A model generated the notes under the pieces. That model made no database searches. It was not told the origin of the DNA and saw only the letters and a program-made list of their open reading frames with translations. This document shows, in pieces, positions 18,355 through 27,743 of a DNA stretch of 64,000 nucleotides; the first letter of the stretch is position 1, and every line of letters begins with the position of its first letter. The position numbers were made by a program, and so were the translations under genes. This DNA comes from Candidatus Manganitrophaceae bacterium (GTDB lineage Bacteria > Nitrospirota > Nitrospiria > SBBL01 > Manganitrophaceae): NCBI GenBank assembly GCA_016200325.1, contig JACQEZ010000008.1, forward strand, positions 124,001 to 188,000. Direction: 5' to 3'.

Positions 18355-18722
18355 ATCCTTTCAATCCCTTCTGAACACCCTCTTAAGCAGAATTCAGGAT
18401 ATTCCTCTATAGAATGTATGCATTCTCTTGACAGGGAGGGGGAACGCCTCCCCCGATCGTCTTTAAAATACAATGAATTTGCTCTAACGCGCGACATGGG
18501 ATCGATAAAAACGCTCTTCGGCAAGAGGGATCCCAGGCTTCCAGGGTTGGTATTTTTGTAACGAGAACGGGTATGGGAAGGACAGGTTGAGCAAGTTTAG
18601 AATGCGGAGAAGTGCAAACAGATGGATCAACATCACCGGGAACGTATCGGAATGTTCCCAACTACGATTGGGATGAAAAAGGGGACCGATCCTTTTTTAT
18701 CTTGGACGACAATGATCATTTG
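18355..18722. other. Intergenic region after tRNA-Lys, no gene seen
   Basis: 368 bp between tRNA-Lys and the orphan receiver gene. Short open frames on both strands show no ribosome sites, no domain-like sequence and no codon bias matching neighbours. Nothing else supported. Confidence 0.6.
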
Positions 18723-19127
18723 TTAATTGAATGGTCTATCGAGCCGATCAGACTTTCTTTTCTTCTTAATAGCGAGCGTCACCTCGGCGAGGACTCTTGG
18801 AATTTCGAACGGCTTCATTAAATAACCACAGGCTCCCAGTCGAACCAACTCAATTGCACTGGTCACCGTCCCATATCCGGTGATGATCAGAACTTGTATT
18901 TTTGGATGATATTTCTTAATGGCTGTTAAGACCGCCACCCCCTCCATCCCGGGCATTCTCAAATCAAGCGTTACCAGATCTACCGTCTGTTGACGGATGA
19001 ATTCTAACGCCTGCAAACCGTCGCTGACTTCTTCCACCTGACAAAATGGCGCCAGCACCATTTTTAGAGACTCTCTCGGTCCACTTTCATCGTCGACGAT
19101 TAAGACTTTACTTCTGAAATTCATCAT
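18723..19127 (-). CDS. Single-domain response regulator (receiver only)
   Basis: A 134-residue CheY-like receiver without output domain. Acidic pair D12-D13 (LIVDDE), phosphoacceptor in VTLDLRMPGMEG, Thr switch in IITGYGTV, and Lys in GYLMKPFEIP. The GYGTV...A sequence and TSAIELVRLGA resemble the receivers of NtrC-type regulators, so it may be a detached NtrC-like receiver. It ends in a basic tail. It has no adjacent kinase on its own strand; the hybrid kinases about 2.4 kb away on the other strand are candidate partners. Confidence 0.88.
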   Translation of the reverse strand: MMNFRSKVLIVDDESGPRESLKMVLAPFCQVEEVSDGLQALEFIRQQTVDLVTLDLRMPGMEGVAVLTAIKKYHPKIQVLIITGYGTVTSAIELVRLGACGYLMKPFEIPRVLAEVTLAIKKKRKSDRLDRPFN

Positions 19128-19835
19128 TCACCCCTCCCAGAGTATACCTTACAAGTATTAAACGATCTACCTTGAAGAATCTATCGGCGAGGCGAAACAT
19201 TTTAATAGGATAGAAAACACTTATGCGGAAAGTGAATGGGCTTCTTTCCTCGAGCAGGAGAGGAGACCCCGTAAACCGCCTACCCATTTCTGTTTGGGAA
19301 GATCGAGAGGGTCTCCGAAACGCCATACCACAAGGGTAGAAATGCCTCACCTTAAACATAAAAATGATAGAAACCCTGTATTCACTTGGTTCGATGAGTA
19401 TGTTATTGTTTGTTTGGTGAGTATGAACGCCTTTTTTTGAAGGTGTCGGCGGTTAAACTCCAGACGGCTCATCCAATTAACGGCTTTGCCCCCGCAGTTA
19501 AAGTATCCGATTATAATTCCCGGATTTTAATCCTTTTTTAATCTACTTTTAATTTTAAAAATTTATGATAGAGTATATTCCTAATGTCTATTATTCCGTC
19601 ATCTCGTCTCGTCCGCTTCTGATGGGGGTCTCGTTGGACCGTGATGCCGTCTCGAGAAAAACAGATCCGACCCACCGGGTAGGCCTTCCCATCGGTTATC
19701 GTCGCCCCCCTCATTTCAATTCCGCTTCTGATTATATCGATCCATCTTTATTCCATCATCGAGGCTTTACTCGGACCTATATCGGCCTGTTCCACAGGTC
19801 CGCCGACAACCATCATTTTACTTAGAAGGCATCAT
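19128..19835. other. Long intergenic region upstream of the PilZ-HMGR operon
   Basis: About 700 bp, relatively AT-rich in its second half. It contains a decayed tRNA-Lys 3' end (listed separately). An open frame at 19565-19825 has no ribosome site and no recognisable sequence, so it is not called. The region presumably carries divergent promoters for the receiver gene and the PilZ-HMGR operon, but no consensus pair could be assigned with confidence. Confidence 0.5.
19441..19478 (+). repeat. Eroded copy of the tRNA-Lys 3' end
   Basis: The stretch resembles the tRNA-Lys variable loop, T-arm, acceptor and flank (18320-18358). Shared blocks in order are GGTGTC, GGTT, a CC-AG core, CGGCTCA and CCAAT, with scattered changes and two gaps. 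The T-stem no longer pairs, so it is not a functional tRNA. It lies about 1.1 kb downstream of the intact gene in the same orientation. Confidence 0.4.
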
Positions 19836-21506
19836 ATGAGCCAGCATGACCGTCGATCTTATTTTCGGGTGAGAGAGACACTCAGTCTCCGCCTGCTCCT
19901 GAGGGATCCTTATACTAAAAAGCAAAAAATATATCATAGCAGCGCCATCGACATCGGCCTAAAAGGCCTTTCCATCTCAACGGAGAAAGCGCTTCCGCGG
20001 ATTGATAAAGGGATCGTTGAAGTCGCGCTCCCCCTGCCTCTGCAGCGGCTAAAAGCGCGGGTGCGGGTAAAGTGGAGGAATGAAGAGAAATACTTATATG
20101 GAATCGAATTCGTTCAGGCGCCCGACAATCAGGTGGGCGACTGGGAGACGTTCATCAAGACCTCTCGGGCTTCCGTTCCCGACCGGCGGGAGAAAGACTC
20201 CGGCCGGAGAACCACCCCCCTCCCGTCGGACGATGATTTATCGAACAAAGAAAAGAGAAAGATCATCCGGCGCATTTCCGATTTATTAAGCACCGATTTT
20301 GAGCCGGAAGACCGCGCCTCTCTATCGAGGGCCGATTTGGTGCCGAAGCAGAAAGAGATCGACTACACCCTGGCCGCGGCGAAGACGCGAAGAGAATGGC
20401 TGAGCGCGAAGACCGGGGCCACGCTCAATCACATCGCCGTCTTCAGCGAAGATCCAAAAAACATGCAGGGGAACATTGAAAATTTTATCGGGGTGACGCA
20501 GGTCCCCATCGGGGTGGCCGGACCGTTAAAAGTAAACGGACAATATGCGAAAGGAGATTTCTACGTTCCTCTCGCAACGACGGAAGGGGCGCTGATCTAC
20601 ACCTACACATTGGGGATGCAGGTGCTCCATCTCTCGGGGGGGGTTACCACCCGGATCATCCGGGATGAAACACACATTTCTCCGCTCTTTACTTTTGAGA
20701 GCTTAAGCCAAACCACTCAATTTTGCTACTGGCTTGAGGCGAACTTCTCCCAGATTAAAAAACATGCGGAGGCGACCACCCGGCACGGAAAGCTCTTGCG
20801 GGTTGAACCGATCCCCTATGATCGAAATGTCATCGTCAAGTTCTGCTATTCCACCGGCGATGCAATGGGTCTCAACATGATCAATTTTGCAACCGAGGCG
20901 GCCTGTCACTTCATCGTGCCGATCGTGAAACCGAAGCGGTTTTATTTGCGCTCCAATTTTTCAGCCATCAAAAAGGTCTCCGCGCACAATTATGCCGCCG
21001 GCATGGGGAAAACCGTGATCTGCGAATCGGTGATTCCAAGCAAAGTGATAAAAAGAATTTTTGACATCACGCCTGTAGAGGTTGCGGCCTATTTTCAGGC
21101 GGCCATGCTATCGGGTATTCATTCGGGAATGATCGGAATGAACGGGCATGTGGCAAACGGACTCACCGCCCTTTTTATTGCCTGCGGACAGGATGTCGCG
21201 AGCATTGTCGACTCTCACATCGGGATCAGCAATTTTGAGATAACAGAGGAAGAAGACCTTTATATCAGTCTTAAATTGCCAAACCTGGTGGTCGGAACGG
21301 CGGGAGGAGGTGTGGCGCTGGCAAGCCAAAGAGAATGCCTCGAACTAATCGGTTGCTATGGAACGGGTAAAGCAGAAAAGTTTTCAGAAATTGCAGCAGC
21401 CACCTGCCTTGCGGGAGAAATCGCTATCTGCGCGAACGTCGCTAACGGGAAGTTTGTCAATGCCCATAAGATGTACGGCCGAAAACAACCCGAGACACCT
21501 AAATGA
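19836..21506 (+). CDS. PilZ domain fused to class I HMG-CoA reductase-like domain
   Basis: A 556-residue fusion. Residues 1 to about 110 are a PilZ (cyclic di-GMP-binding) domain: RxxxR as R7-SYF-R11, then D39-IG-LKG, where the usual DxSxxG has Gly for Ser. About 130-180 is a charged linker. About 190-550 matches HMG-CoA reductase, which makes mevalonate with NADPH: ENFIGVTQVPIGVAGPL, ATTEGAL (catalytic-type E250), TGDAMGLNM (cofactor-binding motif), a lysine pair K379-K380, IACGQD (D453), VGTAGGG and C-terminal H544. The Asp that normally precedes the Lys pair is Ile378, and the GRGK that follows is GMGK, so the HMG-binding loop is altered. The next gene overlaps by ATGA. It may be a mevalonate enzyme under c-di-GMP control or a repurposed fold. 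Confidence 0.88.
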   Translation: MSQHDRRSYFRVRETLSLRLLLRDPYTKKQKIYHSSAIDIGLKGLSISTEKALPRIDKGIVEVALPLPLQRLKARVRVKWRNEEKYLYGIEFVQAPDNQVGDWETFIKTSRASVPDRREKDSGRRTTPLPSDDDLSNKEKRKIIRRISDLLSTDFEPEDRASLSRADLVPKQKEIDYTLAAAKTRREWLSAKTGATLNHIAVFSEDPKNMQGNIENFIGVTQVPIGVAGPLKVNGQYAKGDFYVPLATTEGALIYTYTLGMQVLHLSGGVTTRIIRDETHISPLFTFESLSQTTQFCYWLEANFSQIKKHAEATTRHGKLLRVEPIPYDRNVIVKFCYSTGDAMGLNMINFATEAACHFIVPIVKPKRFYLRSNFSAIKKVSAHNYAAGMGKTVICESVIPSKVIKRIFDITPVEVAAYFQAAMLSGIHSGMIGMNGHVANGLTALFIACGQDVASIVDSHIGISNFEITEEEDLYISLKLPNLVVGTAGGGVALASQRECLELIGCYGTGKAEKFSEIAAATCLAGEIAICANVANGKFVNAHKMYGRKQPETPK

Positions 21507-24500
21507 CCTCTTTTAACATCTCCTGTACAGGAACCGCGATTGTCAGCCTCCTTATCGGTCTGTTCGTTTTTATCAAAAATTGGCAAGGCTCGATCAATCG
21601 AAAGTGGGCGCTCTTTTGTCTGAGTGTCGCCATATGGAGTTATGGTCTTGGAATGATGACCTCCGCGACCGATATCGAGTCTGCCGAATTTTGGATCCGT
21701 ATTCATTACCTCGGCGCAATCATGATCGGCCCTCTTTTTATGGACTTTGTTCTCAGGCTCTTGAATCAGAGTAGGCGGACTGCTTTGATTGTTTCCTACT
21801 TCTCCGCCGGTCTTTTAGAAGTAATGAACTTAAGCCATCTGCTCGCTTACCCGGCACCGCTCCCACCCTTTAATTACTATACGAAACCTGAAAAGCCTTA
21901 CTTCCTTTTCGTGGCATTTTTCGCCACGGTCGTTACCTATTCGTTGAAACTTCTCTTTGAAGCCTATAAAAGTGCGACCGGTCAAACTCGGAATCAACTT
22001 AAACTGCTTTTTATTGGTCTGGCCGTCGGATTCTGCGGCGGCTCAACCGCCTTTTTTCCCGTCTTTAATCTTCCTCTTTTTCCCTATGGTATTTATTTTG
22101 TAGCAGTATATACCATAATTGTTACTTATACTATTATTCAATACCGCTTCTTCGACATCCAGACAGTACTTCACAAGACGCTGACCTGGCTGACCATTTC
22201 TTCTATCGTTCTTGTACCTTTGATTGGTGGTCTTTACTTTACAAAAAATTTCTTTGTATCGCTATCTCCAATTCGATTTGCAACATACATTTCGGCGGTG
22301 GTTGCTCTTCTCATCCCCTATACTAAATTCATTCAACCCCACATTGATCATCTTTTTCAACGTCGCCGTTATGACATGCAGAAAATATTGCAGGGGATGG
22401 TAAAAGAGCTTGTGGCATTAAAAAGTGTAGCTGGTCTTATCGGAAAAATTGCAGGAACCATTGAGGAGGCGCTCTATGTTTCGAGAGTAACCTTGATTTT
22501 ATGGAGCGATAAGGAGCAGCGATTCAATGTCGTGAAAGGAGAAGCCCCGTCCGAGGAGGCCCCGATTACGGGAGATTATCTTTTTCTAACATGGATGAGA
22601 GAAAAAGATAGAGTTATTGAATGGGAAGAGCTCTCTTATAATCCCGAATATGAGTTTATTCGTCCGTTGGCTCACGCTTACTTTAAAAAATTTAATGCAA
22701 AAGTGGCACTGCCCCTTATCCATGATGGAAAACTTATTGGCTTAGTTAATCTGGGCGAGAAGGAAAATCTCAAGCCTTTTTCAAGTATGGATCTCGATTT
22801 CCTCTCAAACCTGCGCGCGGAAGCCTCGATCGCGCTGAGCAATTCGCTCCTTTACGATGATGTCGCCAAGATGTCGGAAGAGTTACGCCGATGGGCCAGC
22901 GAACTGGAGCGCAAAGTAGAGGACCGGACCTCCGAGTTGGCCGAAAGCAAGCGTCAGCTCGAGGAATCGTACCAGAAGCTTCAAGAGCTCGATCAGCTGA
23001 AATCGAAATTCTTCGCCAACATCAGCCATGAACTACGGACCCCGATCACGCTCATCCTCGCCCCCACGGAGATGATGCTCAATCGGGACCTCGGGGAGTT
23101 AAACCCGGACCAGGAAAAGTATCTCTCCATCATGCAGACCAACTCCCTTCGCCTCCTAAAATTGATCAACAATTTATTGGATTTGGCAAAGGTCGACGCC
23201 GGAAAGATGGAGCTTTATTACAACCGGGCCGATTTCTCAAAGTTCGTGAGCGGGGTGGTCGCCTCCGTCAGTCCGATGGCGGAGAAGAAATCGTTGGCGC
23301 TGCGGTTCGAAAGCGACCCTTCCATTCCGGAGATTTTCTTCGATGCCGACAAAATCGAGAAGGTTCTGCTGAACTTGATCTTCAACGCTTTAAAATTTAC
23401 GGAAAAAGGGGAGATCAAGGTCGCCTGCATAAGAGAGGACAATCAGGTGGCCGTGCGCATCACCGATACCGGGATCGGAATCCCAAAAGGGCATATGTCC
23501 AAGCTCTTTAGCCGTTTTTCCCAGGCCGACAGCTCCGCGAGCCGAAAATTTGAAGGAACCGGGATCGGCCTCGCCCTTGCCAAAGAGTTGGTCGAGCTCC
23601 ATCAGGGAAAGATCTGGGCAGAGAGCGAAGAGGGGAGAGGGAGCACCTTTCATTTCGTCCTTCCAATCTATGTCCGGCTGGAAGAGGTGCCCGGGGCGCT
23701 CGATCGGCGGAGCGAGGCGCTCCCCGTCTCCGAAAAAAGGCGCGAGGAAGATTGGACTCGGTCCTTGCAAACGAAGGCCGATTATGCAACCGATGAACTC
23801 GTCCGGGAAACGGCCTCCCTCCCGGAAGAGAGCCCACACAGCGGCGTTGAATATCGCATTCTCCTGGTCGATGACAACCCCGACATGTTGAGTTATATCG
23901 CCTCCCAGCTCAAGGCCGATTACCGACTCCTCTTTTCAAAAGACGGAAAAGAGGGGGTGGAACGGGCGAAATTGGAACTTCCCGACCTGATCATTTCGGA
24001 TGTGATGATGCCGTATAAAGACGGCTATCAACTCTGCCACGAAATAAAAGAAGAACCGCGCACCTGCCATATTCCCATTATCCTCCTGACAGCCAAAACG
24101 GATCTCTCAACGAAGATCGAGGGGCTGGAGCATGGCGCAGACGACTACCTCACCAAACCGTTTAACGCTCAGGAACTACGAGCCCGCGTCCGCTCTCTCA
24201 TCAATCTCAGGAAGCTGGAGCGGGAGATTCAGCAGCGGAGCAATCAGCTGGAAGAGACCCTCAATACGTTAAAAGAGACGCAGGGGCAGCTGGTTCAATC
24301 CGAAAAGATGGCCGCGCTCGGCCTCCTCATCGCCGGGGTGGCGCATGAGATCAACAATCCGGTCAGCTTTGCAAAGGGAAGTCTTGCGATTGTCCGGCGC
24401 GTCCTGGACGAGATGAAAAATGCAGAACGTTTAAGCCCGGCGGAGCTCGCCGAGCTTTCGGAAGATTTAGAGACCTCCATTCAGGTGATTAAAAACGGCC

Positions 24501-25060
24501 TGGACCGGACGGAAAACATCATCAGAAATCTCAAGAGTTTCGTTCGAAAAGATGAAGAGATCCTCAAAGCCTATCATCTCGAAGAGGGGATTGAGTCGAC
24601 CCTTCAACTTTTCCGGCATGAGACGACCCACCGAATCACCCTCCTCCCCGATTACGGGAGAACCCCTTCGATCGAGGCGATTCCGGGACAGATCAACCAA
24701 GCGATCATGAACATTCTTCAAAACGCGGTTCAATCGATTTCGGATCGCGGAGAGATCGTGATCAAAACCGAGCAGATCGGAAACCAGGTCCGAATTTCTA
24801 TTCGGGATACCGGCTGCGGCATTCCCGAGAAAGATCTCCCCCGAATTTTTGATCCCTTCTTCACCACCAAGGAAGTCGGCAAAGGAACCGGCTTGGGAAT
24901 GACCATCACTTATAAAATCATCGAAAATCATCACGGTCGCATTGAGGTGACAAGTACCGTCGGACGTGGAACGGAAGTTGTTCTCCATCTCCCCATCTCT
25001 CAACCGGGTGGTTCCAGTCTGATCGGAAGGGGACTCTATGCCGGAAGCACTCCCATATAA
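21503..25060 (+). CDS. Hybrid sensor kinase: 7TM-GAF-HK-REC-HK
   Basis: An 1185-residue signalling protein. Seven to eight membrane helices (about 10-275) form a HisK-7TM-type sensor. A GAF-like domain (about 295-450) and coiled coil (450-500) lead to the first kinase, with phospho-His H509 (NISHELRTP), an N box (LLNLIFNALKFT), DTGIGIP and GTGIGLAL. A receiver (about 815-930) follows, with LVDDNPD, phosphoacceptor in LIISDVMMP and DDYLTKPF. A coiled coil then joins a second, NtrB-like kinase (VAHEINNPVS; DTGCGIP; GTGLGMTI). Two complete kinase cores in one chain are unusual. It overlaps the PilZ-HMGR stop by 4 bp and the next gene by 23 bp, so all three are co-translated. Confidence 0.93.
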   Translation: MTSFNISCTGTAIVSLLIGLFVFIKNWQGSINRKWALFCLSVAIWSYGLGMMTSATDIESAEFWIRIHYLGAIMIGPLFMDFVLRLLNQSRRTALIVSYFSAGLLEVMNLSHLLAYPAPLPPFNYYTKPEKPYFLFVAFFATVVTYSLKLLFEAYKSATGQTRNQLKLLFIGLAVGFCGGSTAFFPVFNLPLFPYGIYFVAVYTIIVTYTIIQYRFFDIQTVLHKTLTWLTISSIVLVPLIGGLYFTKNFFVSLSPIRFATYISAVVALLIPYTKFIQPHIDHLFQRRRYDMQKILQGMVKELVALKSVAGLIGKIAGTIEEALYVSRVTLILWSDKEQRFNVVKGEAPSEEAPITGDYLFLTWMREKDRVIEWEELSYNPEYEFIRPLAHAYFKKFNAKVALPLIHDGKLIGLVNLGEKENLKPFSSMDLDFLSNLRAEASIALSNSLLYDDVAKMSEELRRWASELERKVEDRTSELAESKRQLEESYQKLQELDQLKSKFFANISHELRTPITLILAPTEMMLNRDLGELNPDQEKYLSIMQTNSLRLLKLINNLLDLAKVDAGKMELYYNRADFSKFVSGVVASVSPMAEKKSLALRFESDPSIPEIFFDADKIEKVLLNLIFNALKFTEKGEIKVACIREDNQVAVRITDTGIGIPKGHMSKLFSRFSQADSSASRKFEGTGIGLALAKELVELHQGKIWAESEEGRGSTFHFVLPIYVRLEEVPGALDRRSEALPVSEKRREEDWTRSLQTKADYATDELVRETASLPEESPHSGVEYRILLVDDNPDMLSYIASQLKADYRLLFSKDGKEGVERAKLELPDLIISDVMMPYKDGYQLCHEIKEEPRTCHIPIILLTAKTDLSTKIEGLEHGADDYLTKPFNAQELRARVRSLINLRKLEREIQQRSNQLEETLNTLKETQGQLVQSEKMAALGLLIAGVAHEINNPVSFAKGSLAIVRRVLDEMKNAERLSPAELAELSEDLETSIQVIKNGLDRTENIIRNLKSFVRKDEEILKAYHLEEGIESTLQLFRHETTHRITLLPDYGRTPSIEAIPGQINQAIMNILQNAVQSISDRGEIVIKTEQIGNQVRISIRDTGCGIPEKDLPRIFDPFFTTKEVGKGTGLGMTITYKIIENHHGRIEVTSTVGRGTEVVLHLPISQPGGSSLIGRGLYAGSTPI

Positions 25061-26267
25061 GGAGTATCCCATTCTCTTTGTCGACGACGAAGAGATGGCT
25101 CTCATTACCTTCAAGAATCTCTTTAAAAAAGAATTCAAAATCTATACGGCAAGGAATGGGGAGGAGGCGCTCGACCTGGTCGATTCACATCCGGACCTGG
25201 CGATGATCGTCTCGGACCAGCGTATGCCGCGGATGAGCGGGGTCGATCTGCTCCATGCCTGCTCGAAAAAAAGGCCCGATTTAATCCGGATGCTGATGAC
25301 CGCCTATACCGAAATTGATCTGGTGATCGAAGCAATCAACCAGGGAAATATCTACCGGTACATTACAAAACCGTACCACGAAGAAGAGTTGAAGCAGACG
25401 CTCAAGCAGGGGATTGAACGCTATTTCCTGGGGAAAGAACGCGACCGCCTTCATGCAGAGAAGATCGAAACCTTAAAACGGATGGCCCAGGCAAATCGAC
25501 TCACCGCCATCGGCGTCCTGGCGGCCGGCATGGCACATGAGATCAACAATCCGCTCGTTGCAATCAACACCTTTCTCCAGATGATCCCGAGGAAGTTCGA
25601 TGAAGAAGTGAAGGATGAGGAGTTCTGGGACAAGTTTTATAAGGTGGCGCTGGACGAGACCCATCGGATTCAGATGCTCGTCAGCGATCTCCTTCACTAT
25701 TCGAAAACCCCGGAAGACAGTCAGATGAAATGGACGCAGGTCAATATCAATGACCTTCTCCATGAGACAATGACCTTTCTGGAAAATGAGGCGAGAAAAA
25801 AGGGGCTGACCATTCGGAATGAGTTCGATCACAACCTTCCGCCCTGCTTGGTCGACCGGGAAAAGATGCGTCAGGTCTTTTTGAATCTCTTCTTAAATGC
25901 AATTCAAGCGACATCTGAAGGTCACATTTTGGTAAAAACCTCTTTCGATTCGGAATCGCAACATCCTTTTTTTCACGTCGTCCTTCAAGACACCGGTATC
26001 GGCATTCCGGAAGAAAACTTGCAGCGGCTCTTTGACCCGTTTTTTACCACGAAAAAAAATGAAGGAACGGGACTGGGGTTGATGATGTGCAACCACATCA
26101 TCGACGAGCATCGCGGCAGCATTGAGGTCAAATCGGAGGTCGGAAAGGGGACGACCATGACGCTCCATCTGCCGGTCAACCCATCGCACTTCAATCGCAG
26201 AAGGTCGGAACGACGGGGAAGCGCACCTCCTTCGGGGGCCAAGCCCCACGCTTCTTCCGGCAGGTAG
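25038..26267 (+). CDS. REC-histidine kinase (soluble)
   Basis: A 409-residue cytoplasmic protein. The N-terminal receiver (about 10-125) has FVDDEE, phosphoacceptor D60 (IVSDQRMPRMSG) and K111 (YITKPYHEEEL). A coiled coil leads to an NtrB/HupT-like HisKA with H167 (GMAHEINNP) and a HATPase domain (FLNLFLNAIQAT, DTGIGIP, GTGLGLMM). The receiver resembles RpfG/HupR receivers. It overlaps the preceding hybrid kinase by 23 bp. Together they could form a phosphorelay in which the large kinase feeds this receiver. Ends just before a strong bidirectional terminator. Confidence 0.93.
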   Translation: MPEALPYKEYPILFVDDEEMALITFKNLFKKEFKIYTARNGEEALDLVDSHPDLAMIVSDQRMPRMSGVDLLHACSKKRPDLIRMLMTAYTEIDLVIEAINQGNIYRYITKPYHEEELKQTLKQGIERYFLGKERDRLHAEKIETLKRMAQANRLTAIGVLAAGMAHEINNPLVAINTFLQMIPRKFDEEVKDEEFWDKFYKVALDETHRIQMLVSDLLHYSKTPEDSQMKWTQVNINDLLHETMTFLENEARKKGLTIRNEFDHNLPPCLVDREKMRQVFLNLFLNAIQATSEGHILVKTSFDSESQHPFFHVVLQDTGIGIPEENLQRLFDPFFTTKKNEGTGLGLMMCNHIIDEHRGSIEVKSEVGKGTTMTLHLPVNPSHFNRRRSERRGSAPPSGAKPHASSGR

Positions 26268-26301
26268 ATTATCTCCCGCAATGATCATTCTATGAAAACA
26301 A

Positions 26302-26335
26302 AAACGGCCCCTGTCTATTGAGACAGGGGCCGTTT
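26302..26335. terminator. Bidirectional intrinsic terminator
   Basis: Perfect 14-bp stem (AAACGGCCCCTGTC, loop TATTGA, GACAGGGGCCGTTT) with A and T runs at its feet, between the convergent REC-kinase and htrA genes. It would stop transcription from both sides. Confidence 0.9.
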
Positions 26336-26351
26336 GGTAACAGATCGACGC

Positions 26352-27743
26352 TTATTTTTCTCTCGGCTTTAGGACGATAAAGAAGGCGCGATTCTCCCGG
26401 CTGATCCGGAGAAGTACCGCCTCGCTTTTCTTGGTCTTTTCCATCATCTTCTTGAACTCTTCCGAGTTGTTGACCTTCTCACGGTTGACCTCTTTGATGA
26501 GATCTCCCTCTTTCAAGCCTTCCGCTTCCGCGGCGCTTCCCGGTTCGACCTTGGTGACGATGATTCCCTTTTCGTCCTTGATCTTAAAGCGCTCCGCAAT
26601 CTCCGGCGTTAAGTCTTGGATGCTCAACCCGAGAAAGCTCTCTTGGCGCTTCGGAATCGCCGCCTGAACCGCCTCTTCTTTTCGCTCAATCAGTTCAATT
26701 GTCTTAATGACCCTCTTTCCATCCCGGAGGACTTCCAGGTTGGCTTTCTTACCGGGGATCAAGCTGGCGATCACCCGTGCCAACGAGTTCGGCGTATCGA
26801 CCGGTTGATCCTCGACCTTGAGGATGACATCTCCCGGCTGAATGCCCGCTTTGCTGGCGGGATCTCCGTCGAAAACCTCGTTCACCAGAACCCCTTCTCC
26901 CTCTTTGACCCCAAACTTGCCGGCGAGTTCCGGCGTCAGCGGTTGAATGCCGACCCCGAGCCATCCGCGGGTCACCTTTCCTTTTGCCATCAACTGGGTG
27001 GAGATCGATTGAACCATGTTCGACGGAATGGCAAATCCAATTCCCTGTGCGAAGTTGATAATCGCCGTGTTGATTCCGACCACCTCGCCCCGAATATTGA
27101 ACAGCGGTCCCCCGGAGTTACCGGGATTAATCGACGCATCGGTCTGGATGAAATCCTCATAACGGGAGAGGTTTACATTCTCTCTGCCGAGCGCGCTGAC
27201 GACACCGACCGTCACCGTCCGATCGAGACCGAAAGGGTTCCCGACCGCAATCACCCATTGTCCGACTTTGATCTTTGAAGAATCCCCCAAGGCGACAAAC
27301 GGGAGATCCTTCGTCGCTTCGATCTTGACCAATGCCAGATCGGTATCCGGATCTTTACCGATAACCTTTCCGGTAAATTTCGTCTTATCCGAGAGCCGAA
27401 CCTCAACCTCTTCGGCATCGCCGACGACGTGATTGTTGGTCACGATGAATCCTCGCTTGTCGATGATCACCCCTGAGCCGGAGCCGGGAGGCGCTTCCGG
27501 CGCCCGTTCACGCGGCGCTTCGCGCGGACCTTCATCCGGACGGCTGACATGGGGAGTCGCACTCAGAGGAGCGATGTTTACGACCGTCGGCTTGACGCGA
27601 TCCGCAAGATTAACGAAGGTATTCTGAAAGTCTTCCAACATCTTTAAGCCGGCATCCGGATTGTCTTTTGCGTCCGCCAGCACCAGGGTACCGGGAAGCA
27701 GCAAAATCATCATCAGAGCGAAAGTGGTCACTCTTCTGAACAT
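26352..27743 (-). CDS. DegP/HtrA-type periplasmic serine protease
   Basis: A 463-residue Do-like protease-chaperone. Signal peptide 1-23 (ending VLADAKD), a Pro/Arg/Glu-rich insert (about 65-90), a trypsin-like domain with the triad His (TNNHVVG), Asp (DTDLALVKI) and Ser (NPGNSGGPL), and two PDZ domains (about 270-365 and 375-460) containing GWLGVGIQ and FLGLSIQDLTPE. It degrades or refolds misfolded envelope proteins. AAGGAGA lies just before the ATG. Monocistronic, ending at the bidirectional terminator. Confidence 0.95.
   Translation of the reverse strand: MFRRVTTFALMMILLLPGTLVLADAKDNPDAGLKMLEDFQNTFVNLADRVKPTVVNIAPLSATPHVSRPDEGPREAPRERAPEAPPGSGSGVIIDKRGFIVTNNHVVGDAEEVEVRLSDKTKFTGKVIGKDPDTDLALVKIEATKDLPFVALGDSSKIKVGQWVIAVGNPFGLDRTVTVGVVSALGRENVNLSRYEDFIQTDASINPGNSGGPLFNIRGEVVGINTAIINFAQGIGFAIPSNMVQSISTQLMAKGKVTRGWLGVGIQPLTPELAGKFGVKEGEGVLVNEVFDGDPASKAGIQPGDVILKVEDQPVDTPNSLARVIASLIPGKKANLEVLRDGKRVIKTIELIERKEEAVQAAIPKRQESFLGLSIQDLTPEIAERFKIKDEKGIIVTKVEPGSAAEAEGLKEGDLIKEVNREKVNNSEEFKKMMEKTKKSEAVLLRISRENRAFFIVLKPREK

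Noticed and set aside
18723-19127. Receiver as part of a longer NtrC-type regulator
   Set aside because: The sequence after the receiver ends in a basic tail and a stop; no AAA domain or HTH is found near it.
19565-19825. 86-residue frame upstream of PilZ-HMGR
   Set aside because: No ribosome site, odd composition and no family; probably untranslated leader or promoter.
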